A stretch of DNA of 10,865 bases from Entamoeba histolytica HM-1:IMSS (GCF_000208925.1 NW_001915276.1:1-10865), one strand, 5' to 3'. Shown: positions 1 to 8,292, counted from the first letter of the stretch. The notes: generated by a model from the letters alone, not told the origin. Program-made: numbers and translations.

Positions 1-1
1 T

Positions 2-490
2 GTTATGACGAGTGGAAGATTTACGAGTCAATATGAACCAACTATTCAAGAGCATTATACTATGAAAATGGTAGAGGGGAATAATATCTTCAACCTTACT
101 ATTGTAGACACATCAGGATCACCAGACTATTCTAAACTTGCATCAGGAGCAATAGGAAATAGTGATTGTATTGTAGTTTGTTATTGTCCTTATATTCCTA
201 AATCATTTGATAGGGTGGTAGAAGCTATTAAGGAAGTGAGGACAATATCAGATGACATACCAATCATTATTGTTGCTACTAAAATGGATTTGAAAGATGA
301 TAAAGTGACGATGAATAAAATAGGTAAACAAAAGATTCGTATGGTAAAAGATTTGAAAAGTGAGTTAAAGAAAGGCAAAATTTCAGGGTTCTTTGAAACA
401 TCAGCAATAAGTGGAGATTCTTATAAAGAAATATTGGAGACTGCAATTAAATATACTCAAAAGTCATCTATTTGGAAGAAAAAACAATAA
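2..490 (+). CDS. Rho/Rac-like small GTPase, 3' part (5' end outside window)
   Basis: The frame is open to the left edge, so the ATG at 5 is internal: it falls at about residue 25 of a Rho protein, just before switch I, and the P-loop lies outside the window. Counting from that ATG, switch I has Y10-E-P-T13 (the Mg-binding Thr), switch II reads D35-T-S-G-S-P-D-Y42, the guanine-specificity motif is T92-K-M-D95, and the SA loop is E131-T-S-A134. A Rho-type insert rich in Asp and Lys (about 97-125) follows TKMD, which favours Rac/Rho over Ras or Rab. Two features are odd: the Gln needed for GTP hydrolysis (Q61 in Rac) is Ser39, and the C-terminus ends WKKKQ with no CAAX cysteine. Such proteins normally switch between GTP and GDP states to control actin; this one may be GTPase-poor and held at membranes, if at all, by its basic tail. 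A TAATTT-like 3' signal overlaps the stop. Confidence 0.88.
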   Translation, partial: VMTSGRFTSQYEPTIQEHYTMKMVEGNNIFNLTIVDTSGSPDYSKLASGAIGNSDCIVVCYCPYIPKSFDRVVEAIKEVRTISDDIPIIIVATKMDLKDDKVTMNKIGKQKIRMVKDLKSELKKGKISGFFETSAISGDSYKEILETAIKYTQKSSIWKKKQ

Positions 491-1743
491 TTTATATTTT
501 GGTTTAATCAATAATAGTTCATTTTCATCATCTATAAAGGAATAACTACATTCTGAATAATACTTCAAAATAATAAATTATAATTGAAGTAAAAAAATCA
601 GAGAGAGGGCCATGCGTAACAAAGTGTGGACGGCCTTTTTCTTCAGAAGAAGATTTTACTCACTCATCATTTTATTTGAACCTGAAGGATCTATTTCTTT
701 CTTTTTCTTTTCCTTTTTTCTAATTATTTAAGAATAAATAATTATTATGGGTTTAATTTAAATAGAATTAAATAGTTATTAGTTTTCATTTATTAAATAA
801 AATTACTTATTCACACAAAAATCTTCTAATTCAAACTTTCTTCAATTATTAACAAGTATTAGACATTATCTACTAATCCCTATTGTAACAAGTAAAATTA
901 ATTATAAATACTGATACTACTCAATTTAAATTAATACTGAATTTTAAATTGAAAGTTTTAATAAGACAATAAAGTATTAAGTTGATAATAACTTTATATT
1001 ACATAGAAGTTCAAAAATAAACACAGAGTAAATAAAATTCATAATAGAAAAAATTGAATGAATGTTTTTTCAAAAATTATTTTCTTGTTAATTTTATATA
1101 AAAAAATCTTCTTATTTTTTTAGAATGGAAATAAAATATATTTTTATAATTCATTTAATTATTAACTATTTCTTTGAAAAATTTTTCCAATAATTTATCT
1201 TTGTTTTAATATAAATTTAAATATTTTAAAATATTACTACGAATTATAATGAAACAAGTGGTTTACTTATTGAATTCACAATTAAAAGAAAAAGTTTAAT
1301 TAAACAACTGTGTAAATTATTTAAACTATTTTATTACCATTTTTTTCTTGTAAAGGATTTTCCATTAAAAAATTTCCGCTAAAAATTTCTTTCTTGTTGT
1401 TTTTAATTTTATGTCAAAAACTTTTTCCAGTAAAGACTTTACGTCAAAAACATAATAACAAAATAATAATTTTTAATTTTTTGTTTTAAATCTACCAAAA
1501 ATAAAAAAAGAAATTATTAGAAGATATAAATGAAAAGAGAAAAATTATTTATAAGTTTATTTAGTTTCCTATTTTACAGATTTGAAAAAAATAAGAAACG
1601 GCAGAAACTAGAAACAATAGGAAAAAATATTAAACAAAAATAATAAGAATGGAAAGAGAAGAAGAGAGAATTGGAGAAGTTAAAAGAAACCTATGATGTC
1701 GGGATATATGAGGCTGAGAGAATTATAAGATTTCAATCAATTA
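491..1743. other. gene-poor A+T-rich intergenic region
   Basis: No convincing gene is visible on either strand. It contains two adjacent hairpins at 561-640, a possible minus-strand coding remnant at 656-719, long T and A runs (680-720, 1060-1210, 1430-1520), and a 37-codon ATG open frame at 1530-1643 whose composition (Lys, Phe, Asn) is what random A+T-rich DNA gives. The last 60 bases before 1744 are more complex and should hold the promoter of the HMG-box gene; TTTCA at 1732 resembles an Entamoeba initiator. Confidence 0.6.
561..640 (+). ncRNA. two tandem hairpins ending in a T run; possible small RNA or 3' processing structure
   Basis: Hairpin 1 pairs 561-568 (TACTTCAA) perfectly with 584-591, and 570-574 can pair with 577-581 inside the loop. 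Hairpin 2 pairs GGCC at 608-611 with GGCC at 632-635, and the stem extends through alternating A-U and G-U pairs between 603-607 and the T5 at 636-640; the loop is 20 bases. Hairpin 2 is clearly richer in G+C than its surroundings. A stem followed by T5 could be the end of an RNA polymerase III transcript, but I see no A or B box, no snoRNA boxes and no known RNA family, so this is only a candidate. Confidence 0.25.
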
Positions 1744-2367
1744 ATGTCTGGCTCAGAAAACACGTTTGTATTTTATTATATTCGAATTTACCAGCGAGGT
1801 TTTGTTCATTTATGAGAAGTGTCCTTTTATTCAAAATTTGAGATGATTGGATTTACAAGTAATTAACTTCGTAAATATTCACGTATTTTGCGAGAGAAAT
1901 GAGTTATATCATTGATACAAAATAAAAAGAGATGTTATCTAAAGGAATGAAATAGGTCATCACCCTTTGGTAGCTGTAATTCTTTCTCGCCTTGATGACT
2001 TATTTATAGAGACTCTTAAACATAAAAACAAAAAATTAACAAAAATAGTAAAAAACCAAGAACAAAGAAACAAAGTAGAAAATACATTGTTATTAAGTCA
2101 AAGAAGGGAAAAAATCCATATATTAAATTCTGCCAAGAAAAGAGAGAAGAAGTTAAAGCTGCCAACCCTGATTTGAAACCAAAAGAAATTACTTCCAAAT
2201 TAGTAGAAATATGGAATGGAATGAATGAAGAAGAAAAGGCTAAATTTAAACCAAAGCCAAGAGTTGGACCAAAAGGTAAACTTGCTAAAAAAGAAGAAGA
2301 ACCTCCTAAAGAAGAAGTTAAAGAAGAAAAAAAAGAAGAAGTAACAAAAGAAGAAAAAGAGAAATAA
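1744..2367 (+). CDS. HMG-box (HMGB-like) chromatin protein, two exons
   Basis: Exons are 1744-1763 and 2049-2367, encoding 112 residues. The downstream frame has no ATG before an in-frame stop at 2023-2025, so an upstream exon is required. ATG at 1744 gives MSGSEN and ends at a GTTTGT donor (1764); joining to the TAG acceptor at 2046-2048 restores the frame exactly through a split Thr codon. Residues 8-26 are basic. One HMG box spans about 26-76, with the conserved aromatic F34, the K/R-rich helix I, ANPDLKPKEI of helix II, W62, and the EEEKAKF segment of helix III. The tail (88-112) is almost all Lys and Glu. The family bends DNA without strong sequence specificity in the nucleus. A single-box protein of this length resembles the HMGB proteins described in Entamoeba. 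Confidence in the family is high; exon 1 is inferred but fits very well. Confidence 0.9.
1764..2048 (+). other. intron of the HMG-box gene (285 nt, unusually long)
   Basis: Donor GTTTGT at 1764-1769 and acceptor AAAATAG ending at 2048. At 285 bases it is three to five times longer than the other four introns in the window. It holds a 13-bp inverted repeat (1950-1962 with 1993-2005, one G-U pair) around a 30-base loop that is richer in G+C than the rest of the intron. Confidence 0.8.
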
Positions 2368-2560
2368 TTAATTTTTGTTTTAAGCAACAAATTAGTGTAG
2401 CTTAAATGACTGATTTTCATTTTAATTTAAGTTAAAGACTACAATTTGTTTAATAAGAATTAAATACTTTTTTTAATAAATTAAAATAAGTTTTTGATAT
2501 AATTTAAATTACATTTTTTTAATTAAAAAAAATAATCTTTTAAACAATATCAAGAAAAAT

Positions 2561-3845
2561 ATGGAAGAAGATGACAAAAAACCTCTTTTTCAATTCTTCA
2601 AATCAAAGAAAGATTCTGAGACAGAACAAAATCTAGTTGTTAATGAAGAGAGTTTGATGACTATCATTTTTATTAATGAAAAGAAAATAAATATCGTTTT
2701 TGTAAATAAATGTATTTACTGACATAATAATAGAACAAGACAAAAGTATTAGTTCAAAAATTGGTACTTTTATATCAACATTTACTTCAAGTAAACCATC
2801 ATCACATAAAACTACAAAGTCAAAATCAAAAGAACCTGAACAATCATATCAACCTGCTTATCCAAGAGAATATGACCTTCTTACATCAGGACAATTTCAA
2901 TCTGAATCAGCTGTTCCTAAAGACACTAGATATATGAATGAAGGAACAACTGAAACAACTGATACAATGGGAAGTGTTAGTAGCTTCTCAACTACATTAG
3001 AATTTAATAGAAATACTGTTTTACCAGAAGAAATGGCAGAAAATCAAGAATTTTTTATGGGAAGAAATACTAAAACACCAGAACGATATATGACAATTAG
3101 AAATCAAATTATTGATATGTGGAATGAAACAAAACCAAATTATCTTTCTAAAACACAAGTTAGACTCAAAATGAAAGATTGTGGAGATGTTAATGCTATT
3201 GGAAGAATTCATAACTTTTTAGAAAAAGCAGGATGGATTAATAGTGGACCAGTTGTTGGAAAATATATTCGATCAAAAAATAGAATTCAAAAGAAAAGTA
3301 GTAATTCTAATACATTTCATCATAGTGAAGGAATAAGAAGTTCAAGTACTTCAGTAATTAATGAAAATGAACAATGTGGAAGTTTAAAATTTAGTGAAGA
3401 AATGGTTAGTTTTGATGAGAGTCATATTATTATGGAAAATTCATTATTATTAATAATGGATTTACATTCAAGACTGATTAATCATTCATTTGGATTATTA
3501 TTAGGACAACAAATGACTCCATTATTATATATCTTTGATGGAATATTTCCATTAAATGTAGGAATTGCTCAACTTCCACCACTAGAAAAAGTAATTGGTA
3601 TTTATCATTCAAATAATGATGTTTTACCAACTGAGTTTTCTACATATTATCCTTATTGGAGATTTGAAATCATTTATATGAGCCATAACAATTCATTCCA
3701 TTTCTTTAATAGAACTAAAGGTGGATTAGAAGTAAAAACTATTGAAATTATTAAAAAAGAAACAGCAAAAATTGATTTAGAAAGAAGTCCTTATGTTTCA
3801 TTAATAATGAATTCATATATTTTATCCCATTTAAATGGAGAATGA
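2561..3845 (+). CDS. SWIRM and MPN domain protein, MYSM1-like, predicted inactive deubiquitinase
   Basis: Exons are 2561-2651 and 2734-3845, encoding 400 residues. Exon 1 (MEEDDKKP...) ends in phase 1 and joins the TAG acceptor at 2731-2733 through a split Lys codon; the open frame then runs back from the later ATG at 2934. Residues 32-130 are a Ser/Thr/Lys-rich linker. A SWIRM domain spans about 135-201, with TPERY, the RN.I..W helix, KTQVR, and CGDVNAIGRIH, very close to the SWIRM of human MYSM1. Residues about 255-400 keep an MPN fold (LLLIMDLHS, FGLLLG, VIGIYHS). MYSM1 removes ubiquitin from histone H2A in the nucleus, but here the JAMM zinc site is broken: the position of the catalytic Glu is His281, H322 is kept, the second His is Asn324, and the final Asp is replaced by Tyr. 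No SANT domain is seen. It is probably a nuclear scaffold or reader rather than an enzyme. Confidence 0.87.
2652..2733 (+). other. intron of the SWIRM-MPN gene (82 nt)
   Basis: Donor GTTTGA (last base differs from the usual GTTTGT) and acceptor ATAATAG ending at 2733. Removing it joins the two open frames in phase; reading through it meets an in-frame stop (TGA at 2720-2722) before the SWIRM region. Confidence 0.75.
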
Positions 3846-3970
3846 AATAATTAGAGAGAAATGATTTAAATGCAAAATAGGAGTGTTATTTAATTTATTT
3901 TATAGTTTTAATATAATTTTAATATAATAAAATTATTTTAAGAAAAAAAAAGAGATAAAAAGAGGAAGAA

Positions 3971-3978
3971 GAACGAAC
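3971..3978 (+). promoter_or_regulatory. tandem GAAC core-promoter elements
   Basis: GAACGAAC lies 12 bases before the start codon at 3991. GAAC is the third core element of Entamoeba promoters, beside the TATA-like and initiator elements; the position fits their very short leaders. Confidence 0.45.
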
Positions 3979-3990
3979 AGAAAGATTTAA

Positions 3991-5020
3991 ATGAGTGTTT
4001 CTTTAGAGACAGCTGCACTTATTGATGGATTATTATTGTTTTTTTTTTATTTAGGAATACTTATATTTACTATTATTAATAATTGTTGGAGATTTGGAAA
4101 AGGACTTAAAATGAAAGGTTTTGAAAACAAATCATGTCTTGGACCAAGAATGGTGTTTAGAATTGGAAATTACTATACTATTTTAGATGGTTTATTAATG
4201 GGTGTTGGATGTTTAATATATTATGGAATGGGGGTTAATTCATTTAATTTTTATATGTATTATGAATTATTAGATATAGGATGTGTCTATGGAATATTAT
4301 TTACATTTTTCTTTACAATAACTACAGTGTTTGTAATTCTTCTATTAAAACAATAAACTATTTGTTTAAGAAAATAAGAATTAATCTTTTTCTTTAGTAA
4401 AAATCAATTATCAAAATTATTACCAAATAACAAAAGTTCATTAACAAAATGGTTTGATGGAATTAATTCATTTAATATTGGATTTAGTGTATGTACTATT
4501 GTATCAAATACTGTATTATTGATTTATTGTGAAATATTATGGCAACATCAAGGATGCTTTGTAAGTTTGTTAATTATTTTATTATAAAAATAAAAAAGAT
4601 TATTCATTTAAATTAGTTGAAGCATCATATACATCTACAATATTTGAAATGATGTTTGGTTTTGAGTCAAGTATTCATTTTCTTTTATGTACTATATCAA
4701 TGATATTTTTTATTCTTCATTTACACGAAATATTTAAAACATTTATTGATGTTGAATTTAAAAAGATTAAAAGAAGAGAAATGATTTGTAGTTTTATTCT
4801 CATATTTTCTTTCTTTTGTCGTTGTGTTTTTAACTTATTATTTAATGGTATTGCTGTCACTCAAAGTGAAGTCCTTCAGAAAGATGTTTATGATTATCAT
4901 AGAGTCTATGAAGATTATAGAAATCAATTCCTCAATGGACCAACTGATTGGTTCAGCATTATAATAACAGCAATTACACCGTTGATAACAATGCAAATGA
5001 TGGTAGATTATCCTTTTTAG
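3991..5020 (+). CDS. seven-pass membrane protein of unknown family, three exons
   Basis: Exons are 3991-4328, 4398-4564 and 4617-5020, together encoding 302 residues. Both introns start GTTTGT and end TAG, and only these sites keep the frame (split Val codon at residue 113, split Ile codon at 169). Hydrophobic segments lie at about 8-30, 57-80, 92-113, 137-161, 186-208, 224-249 and 280-298, so seven spans are likely. There is no clear signal peptide. A basic loop (KKIKRRE, about 217-223) separates spans 5 and 6, and a Tyr/Asp-rich loop (250-275) lies before span 7. The layout resembles seven-pass receptors and the THH1/TOM1/TOM3 group, but I recognise no diagnostic motif and assign no function. 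Neither the ATG open frame at 3991-4356 nor the one at 4649-5020 is a gene by itself. Confidence 0.85.
4329..4397 (+). other. intron 1 of the seven-pass membrane protein gene (69 nt)
   Basis: Donor GTTTGT at 4329 and acceptor TTCTTTAG ending at 4397 after a T-rich tract. Reading through it would end the protein at the stop at 4354-4356, cutting it off after three spans. Confidence 0.85.
4565..4616 (+). other. intron 2 of the seven-pass membrane protein gene (52 nt)
   Basis: Donor GTTTGT at 4565-4570 and acceptor AAATTAG ending at 4616. A competing GTAAGT donor starts four bases earlier (4561) but breaks the frame, so the downstream GTTTGT is chosen. Confidence 0.82.
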
Positions 5021-5210
5021 TCTTGTAATTCATTCTCTTTTAAATCATTTAACGTTTTATATAACAGAGTTTCAAAAATAGATAATAAAAAACCCCTCTT
5101 CACAAAAACTATAATAAATAATTAAATTACTATAAAAAAAATTAGATAAAAAGAAAAAAGAAAAAAATAAAAGAAAAACCCTTCACATAAACTTTGAAGA
5201 TTGAGCAAAG

Positions 5211-5663
5211 AGTTTGTTACTGTACATACCATATTTGTTTTAATTCATTATTTTCAATAAAAGTGGTGTCTCGTTGAAAATATATTAACTAATAGTGTCT
5301 TTGAAGATTTCCGCCATTAAAGCCATGAGCAAAAATGATATGAACGCTAAGTTGATTGAACTTAAAGGTGAACTTGCCAACCTTAGAACCGCTAAAGTCA
5401 CTGGTGGAGCTCCATCTAAAATCTCCAGATTAAGAGTTGTCAAGAAAGATATTGCTAGATTATTAACTGTCATGAATACTCAAAGAATGGAAGCTCTTAG
5501 AAAGTATTACAAACAAGCCAAATACGTTCCAAAAGAACTTAGACCAAAGACTACTAGAAAGGAAAGAAGACAATTAACCAAAGCACAACTCAATCTTAAA
5601 ACTGTTAAAGCTGCTAAAAAGGCACAACATTTCCCAGCTAGAAAATTCTTTGTTCTCGCCTAA
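5211..5663 (+). CDS. RPL35: 60S ribosomal protein L35 (uL29), start codon split by an intron
   Basis: This is a 122-residue uL29-family protein of the large ribosomal subunit, placed near the exit tunnel. Conserved parts include ELKGELANLRTAKVTGG (about 22-38), SRLRVVKKDIARLLTV (43-58), RKYYKQAKY, the ELRPKTTRKERRQL motif (about 80-93) and the basic C-terminal part. Length matches eukaryotic L35 (about 123). Between 5037 and 5324 there is no ATG, and the first one (5325) would remove about ten conserved N-terminal residues. The solution is an intron from GTTTGT at 5212 to TAG at 5295: A5211 joins T5296-G5297 to make the AUG, giving MSLKISAIKA, which aligns with the MAKIKA start of animal L35. 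Codons are richer in G and C than those of neighbours, as expected for a highly expressed gene. A TAATTTT signal overlaps the stop codon. Confidence 0.95.
5212..5295 (+). other. intron inside the L35 initiation codon (84 nt)
   Basis: Donor GTTTGT at 5212-5217; acceptor AACTAATAG ending at 5295, with TTAACTAAT as a likely branch region. It interrupts the AUG after its first base, so unspliced RNA has no correct start codon. Confidence 0.85.
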
Positions 5664-6556
5664 TTTTAATTTTGGTTGTTGATGACTTTTTTTATTCTTT
5701 TATTTTTCTATTGTATTATCTTTTAAAGGGTTTTTTCATATCTTTTAATGTTTATCTTGTAACGTCAATAATTGGTTTATTAACTTACGCTTTGTTTAAC
5801 CATTTGTTGTCTTTGCTCTATCCAACTTTTATTTTAAATATTGTTTTATGTTATTCTTATTATTTAACCATATTTCATACTTTAAAACAAATAAAATTTA
5901 ATTTAAAAAATCCTTTTTCATTATTATATTGTTGATAATAGAAATGAAAGACTTGAGCAAGTATTATTTACTATTTTTTGAATTGATTTTGGTGGTACTA
6001 TTATTTATAAAGATTACAATTAGGTAAAATAATATTTTTATAATATGTTTTGTTGTTACAATGGCATCAGGAGGCATACATATTTAATAAAAATTAAATT
6101 GTTTAATACACCTCACTTTTACAAATTAATAATATCAGAGTATTGCATTTAGTAATAGTTGTTTTTGTTCTTAACAAGTTATATTAGAGATATAAGTAGT
6201 TTTATAAGAGGTATAAAGTCTTATTTACATTTTAAAGAAGAGAAAAGACATTTAAGACATCAAATTATTTAAGTTTAGTTACAAGTAATTAGTGATATGA
6301 GTAAGAATTTAAAGAAGGTAATGATTAGATATGTAAAAATGAGAAGAATTAATAACATTATTTTTAACTTTAATGAACTAACTGATATAATGGTTCAATA
6401 TTTTATAATACATGGAAGAAAGAACAACAAAGCATTAAGAATTTAACATAAAAAGCTAAATAAAAATTCTCAAAGGAATGAATAAGTTGAATTAAAGATG
6501 TATCTATACAAATAAATAGAAATACTAGAAAAACAGGAGAATAATAATATTTTAAG
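5664..6556. other. convergent 3' intergenic region
   Basis: It lies between the ends of L35 (+) and the PTAR1-like gene (-). The first 280 bases are T-rich on the plus strand; the 87-codon frame there starts only at TTG and has the Phe/Leu/Tyr content forced by T-rich DNA. From about 6159 one plus-strand frame reads protein-like between scattered stops (see the separate pseudogene entry). I see no RNA gene or repeat. Confidence 0.5.
6159..6550 (+). pseudogene. possible decayed coding sequence (unrecognised)
   Basis: A single frame (codons in register with the ATG at 6297) stays open for about 38 codons (6159-6269), then after two stops for 55 codons (6279-6443, including 48 from ATG 6297), then in shorter pieces ending near 6550. 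The pieces are rich in Lys, Ile and Asn with Arg and His, and look more protein-like than the flanks. No family is recognisable. It may be an old gene with about six stop mutations, or chance in A-rich DNA; I lean slightly to chance. Confidence 0.2.
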
Positions 6557-7633
6557 TTAGTCTAAATTAGATGTTAGTCTTCTTTCAACAAGTCTCATTA
6601 CTTTTTGATTTGAGACTCTATTTTTTTCATAATTAAGAAATTGAAATTCTATTGAGTTTATTGGAATAAATGAGTATTGGTTGATGAAAGAAATATTTAA
6701 TTCAGTAAATTCTCTAGAAACTTTAATACAACCTTTTTGTTCATAAATTAATTTTATATAATTTGTAAAATTAAATTGTTGTTTACTTTCTTTGGTTAAT
6801 TTAGGTTCAATACATTTGATTAATTGGCTAATAGTATAATGATAAAGCCATAATGATTCGTGTTGTGGATTTAAATGAATTAAAGTGGATACCCAAACAT
6901 ATTCTAAAATAAAAAAGTCTTTTATTTGTTGGTTAATTTCATTTAATTTAATAGTATAAGAACCATTTACAAGTTTTATACAATAGTATGTTTCAATCAC
7001 TTTTTTTCTAATATTCATTAATGAATAATCACTTGAATCATTTATTATTCCTTCTTCACACCATTTCATAATATCAAGATAAATATGGTTAATATGAGAA
7101 TGATCAATTAACCATAAAAGGTGTTTATATAAATGATATCCTCGACTATATTTTGCTATTGCTTTAGTAATAAAATTAAATTCATATTTACTTTCTTCTT
7201 GTTTTAAAAGTCTATTTCTTTTTGAGTAGATCATTTCTCTATAATAATATATCAAAAATCCTTTCTTAAATCTTTTACTCAAACACTCTGTAAATCTCAT
7301 TTCACTTATCTCGTTTATTTTTAACTCAAAACGTTTGTTCCATGCAATTGAACAATCCCCATTAATCATGAGACAAATTGTACTACATTCAAGTGGATAT
7401 TCTCTTATATTTTTCATAGCAACTCTATAAGTTTGACCAATTAATTCAAAGAACAATCCAATACTATTTTTATGAATATAAATTACTTTGTTTTGTATTT
7501 CATTTGTTGGATATTTTTTTATAAACTCATCATATCCAATACAAATAATTCCTATTTCATCAAAGTTCCACTCCTTTCTCAATTCATTGCATGTAATAAT
7601 TTCGTTGAGTATTTCTTTATCACTTATTTCCAT
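6557..7633 (-). CDS. PTAR1-like protein prenyltransferase alpha-repeat protein
   Basis: An uninterrupted 358-residue frame starts at ATG 7631-7633. The N-terminal region has the pattern W-N-F-D-E-I-G-I (22-29), matching the FDEIGF start typical of PTAR1. Prenyltransferase alpha-type repeats (helix pairs with W, N/H and R) are visible at about 81-105 (SIAWNKRFEL), 115-137, 158-178 (GYHLYKHLLWL) and 244-272 (NPQHESLWLYHY, matching the HETLW repeat of PTAR1). In animals PTAR1 pairs with the Rab geranylgeranyltransferase beta subunit to form geranylgeranyltransferase type III, which adds a second lipid to the SNARE Ykt6. That role here is an inference from homology. Several repeat residues have drifted (Tyr for Trp at 169). 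The gene has no introns, a different history from the intron-bearing genes to its left. A GAAC element lies 17 bases upstream. Confidence 0.75.
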   Translation of the reverse strand: MEISDKEILNEIITCNELRKEWNFDEIGIICIGYDEFIKKYPTNEIQNKVIYIHKNSIGLFFELIGQTYRVAMKNIREYPLECSTICLMINGDCSIAWNKRFELKINEISEMRFTECLSKRFKKGFLIYYYREMIYSKRNRLLKQEESKYEFNFITKAIAKYSRGYHLYKHLLWLIDHSHINHIYLDIMKWCEEGIINDSSDYSLMNIRKKVIETYYCIKLVNGSYTIKLNEINQQIKDFFILEYVWVSTLIHLNPQHESLWLYHYTISQLIKCIEPKLTKESKQQFNFTNYIKLIYEQKGCIKVSREFTELNISFINQYSFIPINSIEFQFLNYEKNRVSNQKVMRLVERRLTSNLD

Positions 7634-7649
7634 TAAAATCTTTTTTCTA

Positions 7650-7653
7650 GTTC
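7650..7653 (-). promoter_or_regulatory. GAAC element of the PTAR1-like gene
   Basis: GAAC on the minus strand, 16 bases before the start codon, with a TAAATAAAAC A+T stretch about 10 bases further upstream. The spacing matches other Entamoeba core promoters. Confidence 0.35.
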
Positions 7654-8292
7654 TTGTTAATTGTTTTATTTAACACAATTTAACAATTAAATAATAATTT
7701 ATTTTTTTTTTTATTTGATTGATAGTCTTTTCAGAAATTATTTTGTTTCGTTTTAAAGAAGTGATTGAATCATTTTTCATCAACTAAAAAGATAAGAAAA
7801 TAATAATTTATTACAGTCTTTTATTCTATTGTTATCGTTGTATCTCTAACAATTCTATTTTAAATATATTGATTGCAAATGATATTATTATATATATTTA
7901 CATAAATAAATCTTGATATTGGTTTTATTATAAATAATTAAGAAGATGATATTAAAATTTAGATAAACATTCTCTTTGAATTTATTCTACAAACATCAAA
8001 ATTCTAATAAATGAATAGTAGAAATAATACTCTTGTTATTGAAAACTTCAACCTATTTTTTTTTTAATTAAGATTCACAGGTATAATATAATGTTATTAT
8101 AGTATTATCAACAATATAAGAATATAATTTGAGTAATAAGACTCATCACAAAAAAAGTATATTCTTTGATTAAATATTATAACATTTATACATTTGAATA
8201 TTCTAATTCTTATTTAAATGATATGTTTAACTTGTTTTTCTTGTTTTATGAAAACTAAATGAAATATTTTTATCATTATTACTTTATTAAGA

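Noticed and set aside
1693..1718. Box C-like (TGATGT) and box D-like (CTGA) motifs suggesting a C/D snoRNA
   Set aside because: The motifs are only about 14 bases apart, too close for a guide RNA, and no terminal stem is present.
1967..2176. 69-codon plus-strand frame overlapping the HMG-box gene
   Set aside because: It begins at TTG, lies mostly in the intron, and its last part is an out-of-frame copy of the HMG-box coding bases.
2016..2420. 134-codon minus-strand frame (Ser/Phe-rich)
   Set aside because: It is the complement of the Lys/Glu-rich HMG protein tail; the composition is a mirror effect of GAA/AAA codons.
4561..4566. GTAAGT as donor of the second intron in the membrane protein gene
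   Set aside because: Using it shifts the reading frame; the GTTTGT four bases downstream keeps the frame and matches the lineage consensus.
5325..5663. L35 starting at the first available ATG (5325)
   Set aside because: It would omit the conserved N-terminal segment present in L35 proteins; the spliced AUG at 5211/5296 recovers it.
5672..5935. 87-codon hydrophobic plus-strand frame after L35
   Set aside because: It has no ATG near its start, lies in T-rich 3' flanking DNA, and its Phe/Leu/Tyr content is forced by base composition.
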